From Acidobacteriota bacterium (GTDB lineage: Bacteria > Acidobacteriota > Terriglobia > Terriglobales > Acidobacteriaceae): a DNA stretch of 64,000 bases. Below the pieces are notes generated by a model. It was not told where the DNA came from, did not search any database, and saw nothing but the letters and a program-made list of their open reading frames with translations. Positions within the stretch are counted from its first letter, which is position 1, and each line of letters begins with the position of its first letter. A program made the position numbers and the translations under genes. Positions 25,349 to 33,701 of this stretch are shown here, piece after piece. The stretch covers positions 43,708-107,707 of the forward strand of contig JAJYZC010000005.1 in NCBI GenBank assembly GCA_021800255.1. Direction: 5' to 3'.

Positions 25349-25363
25349 CCCCCTTATAGGGGG
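25349..25363 (-). promoter_or_regulatory. Short perfect palindrome in the S53 protease leader
   Basis: CCCCCT-TAT-AGGGGG lies 34 bp upstream of the protease start codon. It may be an operator or a 5' mRNA hairpin; function unproven. Confidence 0.4.
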
Positions 25364-25888
25364 AAAGTTGCCGATCAATCTGTAAAATGCCGCAAAAATG
25401 CCGGCACGTTGACCCTCCGGCGCGATTCAGGCCGAGGTAGTGAATAGGCGTCTCCTAACGCTCCTGGCTGTGGCGCTGCGGAACGCCTACTGATTTCGAT
25501 CTCGTAATGTGCGGACATCAGCGGTATAGAAAGCTCCGGCCCTGCATCGTGGCTGCGCATCGTGCACGGTCTAAGTTGAAGAGATTCTAGCACCGATAAG
25601 GAGACGCGGCTCAGAGGGTCAATGCTCCGCGCCACGGAAAGGTGACCTAAGTTGCGGCGCTTTAGAGGATTAGACGAGGAAAGACGGGTGACGTTGACGC
25701 CCCGCTGACGACGCGCCAATGCGACGGCCGCGGCGCGAACGGACCGCAAGAGTTAGATAACCAAAAGGGGCCGTCAGAAATACGATTGACGGGCGCGGAA
25801 GCGCGCCTGCAACGGCATTCCAATAGACACTCTATTTCGTATCGTATATTCTGGCTGCGGTTTATTGCTCCTTGAGCGAAGGGTTAAC
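25364..25888. other. Intergenic region between the S53 protease and lutABC
   Basis: Divergent spacer of about 520 bp. No gene is supported: a - strand frame at 25375-25749 has no recognisable domain and an Arg-rich, shadow-like composition. The right 100 bp contain the candidate lut promoter and operator (25822-25836). GAAGGG at 25877-25882 is the lutA ribosome-binding site. Confidence 0.45.
25822..25836 (+). promoter_or_regulatory. Candidate operator of the lutABC-rhaI operon
   Basis: Perfect palindrome AATAGA-CAC-TCTATT, about 50 bp upstream of the lutA start, followed by an AT-rich CGTATCGTATATT patch that could hold a -10 element. It is placed as a regulator site would be. The cognate regulator is not in the window. 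Confidence 0.4.
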
Positions 25889-26641
25889 GTGCGCGTCTCT
25901 CTCTTCGTAACTTGTTATAACGACACGCTTTTTCCTGAGACGGGCCGCGCGGTGGTGAGCCTGCTGGAACGGCTGGGGGTTGAGGTCGAGTTCCTGAGCC
26001 GGCAGACCTGCTGCGGGCAGATGCACGCGAACACGGGCTTCCGGGGCGAGGCCTTCAGCCAGGCCAAGCGGCTGGTGCGGCTCTACCAGGACGCGGAGAC
26101 AGTGGTGATCCCGTCGTCGTCGTGCGTGGCCATGATCCGCGACCAATACCCCGGCCTGATGGAGGAACTGGGCAACGAGGAGCAGCGGAAGCAGTTTGCG
26201 GCGCTGCTGCCGAGGGTCTACGAGCTGACCGAGTTTCTGGTAGAAAAACTCGGGGTGGAGGATGTGGGGGCGTATTTCCCGCATCGCGTAACGTACCACG
26301 CGAGCTGCCACGCGCTGCGCGGTCTTCACGCCGGCGACCGGCCCGTAAGGCTGCTGAAAAAAGTGCGCGGCCTGGAGCTGGCGCCGCTCGAGAACCTGGA
26401 CCGCTGCTGCGGCTTCGGCGGAACGTTCAGCGTGAAGAATGGCGAGGTTTCCTCGGCCATGCTGGCGGTGAAGTTGCTCGACGTGCTGGAAACGGGCGCC
26501 GAGTTCTGCACCGCGCTGGACAATAGCTGCCTGATGCACCTGAGCGGGGCCATGCACCGGCAGTATGCAGGGATGCGAACGATCCACATCGCGCAGATTT
26601 TGGCGAGCACGCAGGAGCAGCCGGCTGAGGTGAGCCCATGA
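25889..26641 (+). CDS. lutA: L-lactate oxidase complex subunit LutA (cysteine-rich Fe-S protein)
   Basis: Part of the LutABC (YkgEFG) complex that oxidises L-lactate to pyruvate. It has two CCG domains: RQTCCGQMHANTGF in the N-terminal half and DRCCGFGGTFSVKN in the C-terminal half, plus SCHALRGL, which bind Fe-S clusters. GTG at 25889 with GAAGGG upstream gives MRVSLFVTCYNDTLFPETG, the usual N-terminus; an earlier TTG at 25865 is less likely. It overlaps lutB by 4 bp (ATGA), so the two are translationally coupled. Confidence 0.93.
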   Translation: MRVSLFVTCYNDTLFPETGRAVVSLLERLGVEVEFLSRQTCCGQMHANTGFRGEAFSQAKRLVRLYQDAETVVIPSSSCVAMIRDQYPGLMEELGNEEQRKQFAALLPRVYELTEFLVEKLGVEDVGAYFPHRVTYHASCHALRGLHAGDRPVRLLKKVRGLELAPLENLDRCCGFGGTFSVKNGEVSSAMLAVKLLDVLETGAEFCTALDNSCLMHLSGAMHRQYAGMRTIHIAQILASTQEQPAEVSP

Positions 26642-28116
26642 GCGCGCCAGGCGGCCAGTTGGACGATCGGGCCATCCTCGATCCGGCTCATGCGCCGCCG
26701 TTTCCGGCGGCGGCGCTGACGGTGCTGCGCGATCCGCAACTACGCAAGAACGTGGCGCACGCCACTGATGTGATTCAGGCGAAGCGCGCGCTGTTGGTGG
26801 CGGAGAAGACCGACTGGCAGGAACTGCGTTCGGCCGCCTCCCGGATTAAGGAGGAGGCGCTCGATCATCTGGGCGCGTACCTCAAACAGTTTGAGGAGCG
26901 GTGCACAGCGGCCGGGGGAACGGTGCACTGGGCGGCCGACGCGGCCGAGGCGCGGCGCATCATTCTGGAGATTCTGCGCGAGGAGAAGGCCGAGGAGGTC
27001 ATCAAGATCAAGACCATGACCTCGGCCGAGATTCAGTTGAATCCCTTTCTCGAAGCCGCGGGGATCCGCGCGCACGAGACGGATTTGGCGGAGATCATTT
27101 TGCAGCTTGGCAAAGGCGAGCCCTCGCACATCGTGGTGCCTGCGCTGCACGTAAATCGCAGCCAGGTGCGGGAGGTCTTCGCGCGGCGCATGGGAATCGA
27201 GGATCTCTCCGACGATCCGCAAGCGCTGACGGCTGCGGCGCGCGGCTTTTTGCGGCGGAAGTTCCTGACCGTGCCCATGGCGATCAGCGGCGCGAATTTT
27301 TTGATTGCGGAAACCGGCGCGGTGGTGGTGGTGGAGTCAGAGGGCAACGGGCGCATGTGCCTGACGCTGCCGCGCACGCTGATTACGCTGGCCGGGATCG
27401 AAAAGGTGCTGCCGCGGTTCGCTGACCTCGAAGTGATGCTGCAACTGCTGGCTCGCTCGGCGACCGGCGAGCGCATGAATCCGTATACGTCGCTGTGGAC
27501 GGGCGTGCGCGCGGACGACGGGCCGCAGCGATTTCACGTGGTGCTGCTCGACAACGGACGCTCATCCATTCTGGCGCGGCGCACGGGGCGGCAGACGCTC
27601 AAGTGCATTCGCTGCGCGGCGTGCATGAATGCCTGCCCGGTGTACCGGCAGACGGGAGGCCACGCCTATGGATCGGTATATCCAGGCCCCATCGGCGCCA
27701 TCCTGACGCCGCAACTGGAGCAGATGCAGCACGCGCAGTCGCTGCCCTACGCCTCGTCGCTGTGCGGCGCGTGCTACGAGGTGTGCCCGGTAAAGATCAA
27801 CATTCCCGAGGTGCTGCTGGAGCTGCGCGCGCGGGTGACGGACCAAGAGCGGCGGCAAGCGCGGCGTATCTTCGATCCGTTGTACATCGGGCTGCGGGTT
27901 GCGAATCTGCTTTTTTCGCGGGCGTGGCTGTTTCACGCGGCGCAATGGGCGGGACGGATCGGGCTGCGTTTCTTCACCGGCAAGGATGGGTGGATTCACC
28001 GGCTTCCCGGCGTGGGTGCAAAATGGACCCAAACGCGCGATCTGCGCGGCTTGCCGCGGCAGACGTTTCATGCCTGGTGGACGGGGAGAAGGCAGGCAAT
28101 AGGCAATAGGCATTAG
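26638..28116 (+). CDS. lutB: L-lactate oxidase complex subunit LutB (iron-sulfur protein)
   Basis: 492-residue LUD-domain protein with a ferredoxin-like insert. The N-terminal part carries the LUD fold (AEEVIKIKTMTSAEIQLN, FLIAETGAVVVVESEGN). Two 4Fe-4S clusters are bound at CIRCAACMNACP (from Cys323) and CGACYEVCP (from about residue 376). A C-terminal helical region completes the usual layout. The last codons (AIGNRH) and the stop are contributed by a heptamer repeat array that starts inside the gene, so the original C-terminus may have been altered. It works with LutA and LutC. Confidence 0.93.
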   Translation: MSAPGGQLDDRAILDPAHAPPFPAAALTVLRDPQLRKNVAHATDVIQAKRALLVAEKTDWQELRSAASRIKEEALDHLGAYLKQFEERCTAAGGTVHWAADAAEARRIILEILREEKAEEVIKIKTMTSAEIQLNPFLEAAGIRAHETDLAEIILQLGKGEPSHIVVPALHVNRSQVREVFARRMGIEDLSDDPQALTAAARGFLRRKFLTVPMAISGANFLIAETGAVVVVESEGNGRMCLTLPRTLITLAGIEKVLPRFADLEVMLQLLARSATGERMNPYTSLWTGVRADDGPQRFHVVLLDNGRSSILARRTGRQTLKCIRCAACMNACPVYRQTGGHAYGSVYPGPIGAILTPQLEQMQHAQSLPYASSLCGACYEVCPVKINIPEVLLELRARVTDQERRQARRIFDPLYIGLRVANLLFSRAWLFHAAQWAGRIGLRFFTGKDGWIHRLPGVGAKWTQTRDLRGLPRQTFHAWWTGRRQAIGNRH

Positions 28117-28123
28117 GCATTAG
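28094..28123. repeat. Heptamer array overlapping the lutB stop codon
   Basis: Four perfect 7-bp units, AGGCAAT twice then AGGCATT twice, followed by AGG. The array begins inside lutB, supplies its last residues and its TAG stop, and ends 14 bp before lutC. Because 7 is not a multiple of 3, TAG falls in all frames. Confidence 0.75.
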
Positions 28124-28136
28124 GGGGCGAGGGGCA

Positions 28137-28859
28137 GTGAGCGGGATCATTGATTCACGGGAACGGGTTCTGGGGCGCATCCGTGCCGCAGCGAGGAATT
28201 TCGCGGCGGCAGATCCGCAGCCCGCAGCCAAAGACGCGCAGGAACTCGCCGGCGCGGATGCGGCGATCCCGCGCCGGTATGCCCGCTCAGGCAGGCTCAG
28301 CGCCGAAGCTCGCATGGCATTGATGGCGGAGCGTCTGCGGGAATACGGAGCCGAAGTCGCCGTGTGCAAGCCGGAGGAGCTGGCGGCGGCGATCACGCAG
28401 CAGATCGCGGCCAGCGGAAGACGCATCTTTGTGGCGCCTCCGGGGATTCCGGTTGCATGGCGCGTTGAGGTAGCGAACAAGATCAAAGGATTTGAGTGCT
28501 CATTTGACCACGGACTGCAAATCGGCGAGATCGAGCAGGCCGAGGGCGTGATGACCGCAGCGTTCTGTGGAATCGCCGATTCGGGAACCATTGTGCTGCA
28601 CCATTCCGCCAGCGAGGGACGCAGGATGCTGACCTTGCTTCCCGACTGGCACCTGTGCATCTTGAAGGCGAGCCAGGTGGTGGAGACATTGCCCGAGTAC
28701 TTCGACCGCTGCCCGCAGCCGCCCGCGCTCGTAACCTGGATTTCGGGGCCGAGCGCAACCGCGGACATTGAGATGACGCGCATCCAGGGCGTGCACGGGC
28801 CGCGTTTTCTGAACGTCATCCTGGCGGATGACCGGGGCAAGGAGCCGGCAGTACATTGA
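28137..28859 (+). CDS. lutC: L-lactate oxidase complex subunit LutC (LUD domain)
   Basis: 240-residue LUD-domain protein, third subunit of the L-lactate oxidation complex. Recognised from CGIADSGTIVLHHSASEGRRMLTLLPDWHLCIL and the C-terminal WISGPSATADIEMTRIQGVHGPRFLNVILADD, the conserved GPS-x-TADIE motif. GTG start at 28137 with GAGGGG upstream. It follows lutB by 20 bp, a spacer partly made of the heptamer array. Loss of this subunit in relatives blocks growth on lactate (family knowledge). Confidence 0.92.
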   Translation: MSGIIDSRERVLGRIRAAARNFAAADPQPAAKDAQELAGADAAIPRRYARSGRLSAEARMALMAERLREYGAEVAVCKPEELAAAITQQIAASGRRIFVAPPGIPVAWRVEVANKIKGFECSFDHGLQIGEIEQAEGVMTAAFCGIADSGTIVLHHSASEGRRMLTLLPDWHLCILKASQVVETLPEYFDRCPQPPALVTWISGPSATADIEMTRIQGVHGPRFLNVILADDRGKEPAVH

Positions 28860-28892
28860 GGCTGGGCAAAACAAGCTGGCAAAGGAGATGCG

Positions 28893-30089
28893 ATGACGCT
28901 TTCTGAATCCGCAATCGGCGACCTGGCCTTTCAGGCGCTGGATGCTCTCCGGATCGAGATTCCATCGTGGGGATTCGCCAACACCGGCACGCGCTTTGGC
29001 AAGTTTGTGCAGCCGGCGGCTGCCTCGACCATCGAGGAGAAGTTCGCCGACGCGGCTGAGGTGAACCGGCTGACCGGCGCGACGCCTACCTTGGCCCTGC
29101 ACGTCCTGTGGGATCTACCCAACGGCCTGCGCGATGTGGCTGCGGTGCGTGCGCTGGAGCGGCGCTTCGGCATCCGGTCAGGATCGATCAATCCCACCCT
29201 GTTTCAAGATCAAGAGTACAAATACGGCTCGTTGGCGAACCCCTCCCAGGCCATCCGCGAGCGGGCGCTCCAGCACCTGCTCGACTCCATCGAGATCGCC
29301 AAAGCGTTGGGCGCGCGCGACATCTCGCTGTGGCTGGCCGACGGATCGAACTATCCCGGCACGCAGAGCATCCCCAAGCGCATCGGCTGGCTCGAGGAGG
29401 CGCTCTGCGCTGCGCATGATCACCTGGCTGACGATCAGCGATTGCTCATTGAATACAAGCCCTTCGAGCCGGCCTTCTATCACACCGACATTGCCGACTG
29501 GGGAATGGCCGCTTATCTCGCTCATAAGGCCGGCCCGAAGGCTTGCGTCCTCGTTGACACCGGCCATCACTACTCCGGCCAGAACATCGAACAGGTCGTT
29601 GCCTGGCTTCTATATCTCGGAATTCTCGGCGGCTTCCACTTCAACGACCGCCGCTACGCCGACGACGACTTGACCCTGGGCTCCATCGATCCCTATCAGG
29701 TCTTCCGCATCTTTCACGAGCTGCACAGCAGCCAGTCCAAAGAATCAAGCCTCGGAGGGGTGGCCTACATGATCGACCAGAGCCATAACCTGAAGGGCAA
29801 AATCGAGGCCATGGTGCAGACCGTGGTGACAGCGCAGGAACTCTATCTCAAGGCCGCTCTTGTGGACCGTGAACGCTTGGCGGATCTACAACAAAGCTGT
29901 GATCTGGTGGCGGCAGAAGAGCTGTTTCGCGGCGCATTCTGGCGCGATGTGCGCCCGCTGGCGCTGTCGTGGCGCGCGGCCCGCGGCCTACCCGCCGACC
30001 CCCTTGAGGCTCTGCGCGCGAGCGGCTACGTGGAGCGCGCCGTACGCGAGCGAGGAGGCCGCCATGCAGCGGTGAGTAGTTATGCCTGA
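28893..30089 (+). CDS. rhaI: L-rhamnose isomerase, RhaI (Pseudomonas) type
   Basis: TIM-barrel sugar isomerase converting L-rhamnose to L-rhamnulose; family relatives also act on other rare sugars. Seen: WGFANTGTRFGKF, ALHVLWDLPNG, DISLWLADGSNYPGTQS, the metal-ligand Glu of LLIEYKPFEPAFYHTDI, VLVDTGHHYSGQN, and GGFHFNDRRYADDDLTLGSIDP, where Asp and His bind Mn2+. The 398-residue length fits. It lies 33 bp after lutC with AAAGGAG upstream, so it is in the operon. Rhamnulose-phosphate cleavage gives lactaldehyde, then lactate, which explains the link with LutABC. Kinase and aldolase are not in the window. Confidence 0.88.
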   Translation: MTLSESAIGDLAFQALDALRIEIPSWGFANTGTRFGKFVQPAAASTIEEKFADAAEVNRLTGATPTLALHVLWDLPNGLRDVAAVRALERRFGIRSGSINPTLFQDQEYKYGSLANPSQAIRERALQHLLDSIEIAKALGARDISLWLADGSNYPGTQSIPKRIGWLEEALCAAHDHLADDQRLLIEYKPFEPAFYHTDIADWGMAAYLAHKAGPKACVLVDTGHHYSGQNIEQVVAWLLYLGILGGFHFNDRRYADDDLTLGSIDPYQVFRIFHELHSSQSKESSLGGVAYMIDQSHNLKGKIEAMVQTVVTAQELYLKAALVDRERLADLQQSCDLVAAEELFRGAFWRDVRPLALSWRAARGLPADPLEALRASGYVERAVRERGGRHAAVSSYA

Positions 30090-30261
30090 CAGCCCTCCGG
30101 ACCTTCGCCGGCCGGTGTAATTGCCGCAAGCACCTCCGGCAATCCTTATCGTTCCAAAATGCTGATCGAATTTCCGCAGGCTGCGAGGATAGTCCTCCAT
30201 CGGCCCGCAGACTAATCCCGTAGGTAGTCAGTCTCGACACGAGCTGTTAGGAAATGCTAAG

Positions 30262-30642
30262 TTGAGAATGAGGGTGTTCAGCGTGAATGGGAGCAGAAAA
30301 GGCGCGTTGTTGATGCTGATGGCTGCGCTGCTTTGCGCCGCACCTCCAGCGTCCGCCTGTCTGCTCACCGCTTCGGGGGCCGGGCTGCAGCCCTGCTGCC
30401 GCGCGATGATGTGCAATTGTCCGATGCGCGGCATGGGCGAGGCGGGCACATGCGGCCAGCCACGGTCCGGAAACGCCGCGATGACTCCCAAAGCTCCGCA
30501 GGCTTCCGCGCCAACATCCGTCTTTTTTCCCCACCAGAAAAGCCCATTGTTGGGCGATGCCTTTGCCTCCCCGGGCCGGCTTGCTCTTGAGGCGCCGCCT
30601 CCTGATCCCTCGCCAGGCGGGCACTCAATCCTCCGCATCTAG
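30262..30642 (+). CDS. Exported Cys/Met-rich small protein ahead of a metal efflux operon
   Basis: Not a family I recognise. A signal peptide (GALLMLMAALLCAAPPASACL) is followed by a Cys/Met cluster: PCCRAMMCNCPMRGMGEAGTCG, about residues 43-64, with five Cys and four Met, suited to binding Cu+, Ag+ or another soft metal. The C-terminal half is Pro-rich and low in complexity. Start TTG at 30262 has AGGAA 8 nt upstream; ATG at 30268 is an alternative. It lies about 100 bp before the TolC-type gene of the efflux operon, on the same strand. A periplasmic metal carrier or sensor role is inference. Confidence 0.6.
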   Translation: MRMRVFSVNGSRKGALLMLMAALLCAAPPASACLLTASGAGLQPCCRAMMCNCPMRGMGEAGTCGQPRSGNAAMTPKAPQASAPTSVFFPHQKSPLLGDAFASPGRLALEAPPPDPSPGGHSILRI

Positions 30643-30747
30643 AACTCCTTCCTTCGCAGGCTGAAGTGTGGCCTTAGTGCATTTCGTGCGCCTATTCGCA
30701 CACGAGATGCGCTGCGGCTATCCGTCATGAACTCGCTGGAGGAAGCG

Positions 30748-32109
30748 ATGAAATCTCTATTTTCTTTATCACTCGTTGCCGTCTTATGCGCGCCGGCGAT
30801 TTGCGCCGCTCACGCTCAAACGCCGGACAGCTCCAGTAGCCTGGCGCCGTTTGCAGCATTGCTTCCGGCGCCGGATAAGCCTGCGGCGCCCGGTCCCGTA
30901 ATGACTCTTGAAGAGCTGGAGCGGATCGCGCTGGCGGACAATCCTGCGATTGCCGTCGCCGCCCGGCGCCTGGCCGTTGCCGAGGCCCAAGTTCCTGTCG
31001 CCGGTGCGCTAGACGATCCCACGGCTATGTACCGCGGCTGGGGCGTGCCGCTGAGCCAGCCCTGGAACTTCAACGACGCGCAAAACATGTTCAGCGTGAG
31101 CCAAAGCTTTCCGGGCAGGGGCAAACGCACACTGCGCACCAGCGTGGCGCAGTCAGGCGCGGACGTGGCGAAGGCGCAATTAGCCGAGGCCCAGCTTGAA
31201 GTCCGCGTGAACGTACGCAAAGCCTTTGACAATCTGCTGCTGGCGGGCGAGGAGATGAGGATCTACGACGAAGACGTAGACATCGCCCGGCAGGCCATTG
31301 CGGCCGCGCGCATCAAGTACGCGGTCGGCAAGGTTTCGCAGCAAGACATTCTGAAGGCGCAAGTGGCGCTGACCGCGCTGGCCGAACAGTTGATTCGCTT
31401 CCAGCGAAACGCCGGCCTTGCGAGGGCGCGCCTGAATACGCTGCTGGGACGCGATCCCGGCGCCCCGCTCGATGTACGCGGGCAGTTCGCGGTGGAGGCT
31501 GCGTTGCCGTCCGAACAGGCGCTGGAGCAGATTGCGCTCGAATCGCGCCCCGATCTTGTGGCTGCGCGCGACGCCGCCGAGCGCAGCCACAAAGAACAGG
31601 CCCTGACGAAGAAGGTCTACACGCCTGACTTTACGATCACCGGCGGATACATGCTGATGCCACCTGGCGCGGATATGCGCAACAACTACATGATCGAAGC
31701 CGCGATGAACCTGCCCTGGCTCAATCGCCGCAAACACGATGCGCAGATTGCCGAAGCCACAGCGGCGGCCACGGAACAGGACGCCGAGCTGGCCGAATTG
31801 CGCAACACCGCCTTCGGGCAGATTGGAGAAGCACTGGTGGAGGCGAAGGCTGCGCAAAGATTCGCACGCCTTTATCAGGATCGGCTTCGCCCGCAGGCCG
31901 AGGCCGCGCTCCAATCCAGCGTAATCGCCTACGAAAACGGCAAAACGGATTTTCTGGACCTGCTTGATAGTCAGACAACAGTCATCGATGTCGAGATGGA
32001 CTGGGCTCAAGCGGTCGCGGACTTTGACGCGCGCCTTGCGGATCTGGAGCTTGCCGCGGGCGCCACGCTCGACCAATTTCAGCAACCTGCGCCGGAGGTG
32101 AAACCGTGA
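30748..32109 (+). CDS. TolC-family outer-membrane factor of a heavy-metal efflux pump (CusC/CzcC type)
   Basis: Trimeric outer-membrane channel of a tripartite RND pump. ATG at 30748 has GGAGGAAGCG directly upstream and starts a signal peptide (KSLFSLSLVAVLCAPAICAAHA). Two OEP repeats follow with long coiled-coil regions rich in Ala, Glu and Gln (for example ALADNPAIAVAARRLAVAEAQ and AAATEQDAELAELRNTA). The CzcC/CusC-like FSVSQSFPGRGKR motif is present. It overlaps the adaptor gene by 4 bp, so the three pump genes are translationally coupled. Confidence 0.88.
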   Translation: MKSLFSLSLVAVLCAPAICAAHAQTPDSSSSLAPFAALLPAPDKPAAPGPVMTLEELERIALADNPAIAVAARRLAVAEAQVPVAGALDDPTAMYRGWGVPLSQPWNFNDAQNMFSVSQSFPGRGKRTLRTSVAQSGADVAKAQLAEAQLEVRVNVRKAFDNLLLAGEEMRIYDEDVDIARQAIAAARIKYAVGKVSQQDILKAQVALTALAEQLIRFQRNAGLARARLNTLLGRDPGAPLDVRGQFAVEAALPSEQALEQIALESRPDLVAARDAAERSHKEQALTKKVYTPDFTITGGYMLMPPGADMRNNYMIEAAMNLPWLNRRKHDAQIAEATAAATEQDAELAELRNTAFGQIGEALVEAKAAQRFARLYQDRLRPQAEAALQSSVIAYENGKTDFLDLLDSQTTVIDVEMDWAQAVADFDARLADLELAAGATLDQFQQPAPEVKP

Positions 32110-33701
32110 AGACACGCCAATATCAGCTTGCCCTTGCCGCCGCGATCGCCGTTTGTATTGCGCTCGGCGGTGCGCTCGGCTATGTGTTGCTGCATCGTAA
32201 CTGGGAGGCTTCGGCAGCGAACTCTATCGACAATCCCGTGATCGCGAGCGGTCCTGCAGTAGCGGCGCAGACCGCGTCATCGGGTGCGGACGCAGCGGCC
32301 GGAAACGCAGCGCCGCTCGCACCTATTCAACTCTCGCCGCAGCGGCTTCAGGAGATCGGCGTCACCACTGCTACAGTGGCTTTGAAAGACGTAAATGACG
32401 ATCTAAATGTTCCCGGCAATGTAGACATCGATGAGGAAAAACTGGCTTACGTGCAGTTGCGCTTTCCAGGATGGATTCAAGATGTCTATGCGAGCGCGAC
32501 GTACCAGTACGTGCGTAAAGGCGAGCGCCTCTTCACCATCTACAGCCCTGACCTGGTGAGCAGCGAGCAGGAGTATCTGCTAGCGCGGCAAAACCAAAAG
32601 GCATTCGCGGCGAGCGCGCGCGCCGCGTCCACGGCGAGCCTGGCTGCGCAGGAGGGAGGCTGGCTATTGCAGGCAGCACAGGAGCGCATCCGGCAATTCG
32701 GCGTGCCGGCGCAGGCCCTTGCCGGCCTGGAGCGCACCGGCAAGGTGCAGCGCAACATCGCCATCGACTCGCCTGTCTCCGGTTACATCATTGAACGTGA
32801 GGCTCTGCCCAACGCCTACGTGCAGCCAGATACGAAGCTCTACACCATCGCCGATCTTTCCACGATCTGGGTCTACGCCGATGTGTTTCAGGATCAGGTG
32901 GGCGAATTGCGGCCCGGCGACTTCGGAAAAGTGACTGTGGATGCCTATCCCGGCCGCAACTTCTACGGACGCATCGATCAGATCCTTCCCCAGGTCGATC
33001 CCACTACGCGCACCGTGCGCGTGCGTTTGATCTTCCGCAATCCCGGCGTGGTGCTCAAACCTGGCATGTATGTCAACGTCGAGATTCACGCGCCGCTGGG
33101 ACGGCATTTGGTGATTCCCGCTTCCGCCGTGCTCGAAACGGGCTTGCAGGCCATCGCCTTTGTCGATCGTGGGCATGGTTATCTCGAACCGCGCATCATT
33201 CAGGCCGGCCCGCAAATCGGCAATTCCATCGTGGTCCTCGGCGGACTGAAAGCGGGCGAACAGGTAGTTAACTCGGCGAACTTCCTCATCGATTCCGAAG
33301 CGCAGCTTCAGGCGGCTTTGGCTGAGTTTTCGCCGCCAGCGTCTTCCCCTTCGGCCACAGCGGCCAGCGCATCTGCGGCTCAGGTGCAGGTCGAGTTCAG
33401 CACACAGCCCGATCCGCCGCACAAGGGCGCGAACACATTGCGCGTAAAGCTCACGGGCACTGATGGCAAGCCGGTCACCGGGGCCGAGGTGACGGTCACG
33501 TTCTTGATGCCGGCCATGCCTGCGATGGGAATGGCGGCGGAGCACGCCGCAACCAGCCTTGCGGAAAAGGGCGGCGGCCTCTACGGAGGATCGGTCCAAC
33601 TGCCCGCAAAAGGCACATACCAGACCACTGTCACTGTGCGGCGCGGCACGCAAACCCTGGCCACAAAGCAAGTCAGCACGGATGCAACCGGAGGCATGTG
33701 A
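32106..33701 (+). CDS. RND efflux periplasmic adaptor with C-terminal YtkA-like domain (CusB/CzcB type)
   Basis: Membrane-fusion protein of 531 residues. A membrane anchor at 7-29 is followed by beta-barrel/lipoyl/hairpin modules (GNVDIDEEKLAYVQLRFPGWIQDVYA, IDSPVSGYIIEREALPNAYV, LYTIADLSTIWVYADVFQDQ), the usual CusB order. After residue 420 there is an additional YtkA/FixH-like Ig module: FSTQPDPPHKGANTLRVKL, VTVTFLMPAMPAMGM. This extra domain occurs in some heavy-metal adaptors and contains a Met-rich MPAMPAMGMAAEH stretch that might bind Cu or Ag. GTG start within the GTGA overlap with the TolC gene. Confidence 0.87.
   Translation: MKTRQYQLALAAAIAVCIALGGALGYVLLHRNWEASAANSIDNPVIASGPAVAAQTASSGADAAAGNAAPLAPIQLSPQRLQEIGVTTATVALKDVNDDLNVPGNVDIDEEKLAYVQLRFPGWIQDVYASATYQYVRKGERLFTIYSPDLVSSEQEYLLARQNQKAFAASARAASTASLAAQEGGWLLQAAQERIRQFGVPAQALAGLERTGKVQRNIAIDSPVSGYIIEREALPNAYVQPDTKLYTIADLSTIWVYADVFQDQVGELRPGDFGKVTVDAYPGRNFYGRIDQILPQVDPTTRTVRVRLIFRNPGVVLKPGMYVNVEIHAPLGRHLVIPASAVLETGLQAIAFVDRGHGYLEPRIIQAGPQIGNSIVVLGGLKAGEQVVNSANFLIDSEAQLQAALAEFSPPASSPSATAASASAAQVQVEFSTQPDPPHKGANTLRVKLTGTDGKPVTGAEVTVTFLMPAMPAMGMAAEHAATSLAEKGGGLYGGSVQLPAKGTYQTTVTVRRGTQTLATKQVSTDATGGM

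Noticed and set aside
25375..25749. Possible - strand gene in the protease-lut spacer
   Set aside because: No recognisable domain, no good ribosome-binding site, shadow-like Arg/Ser content.
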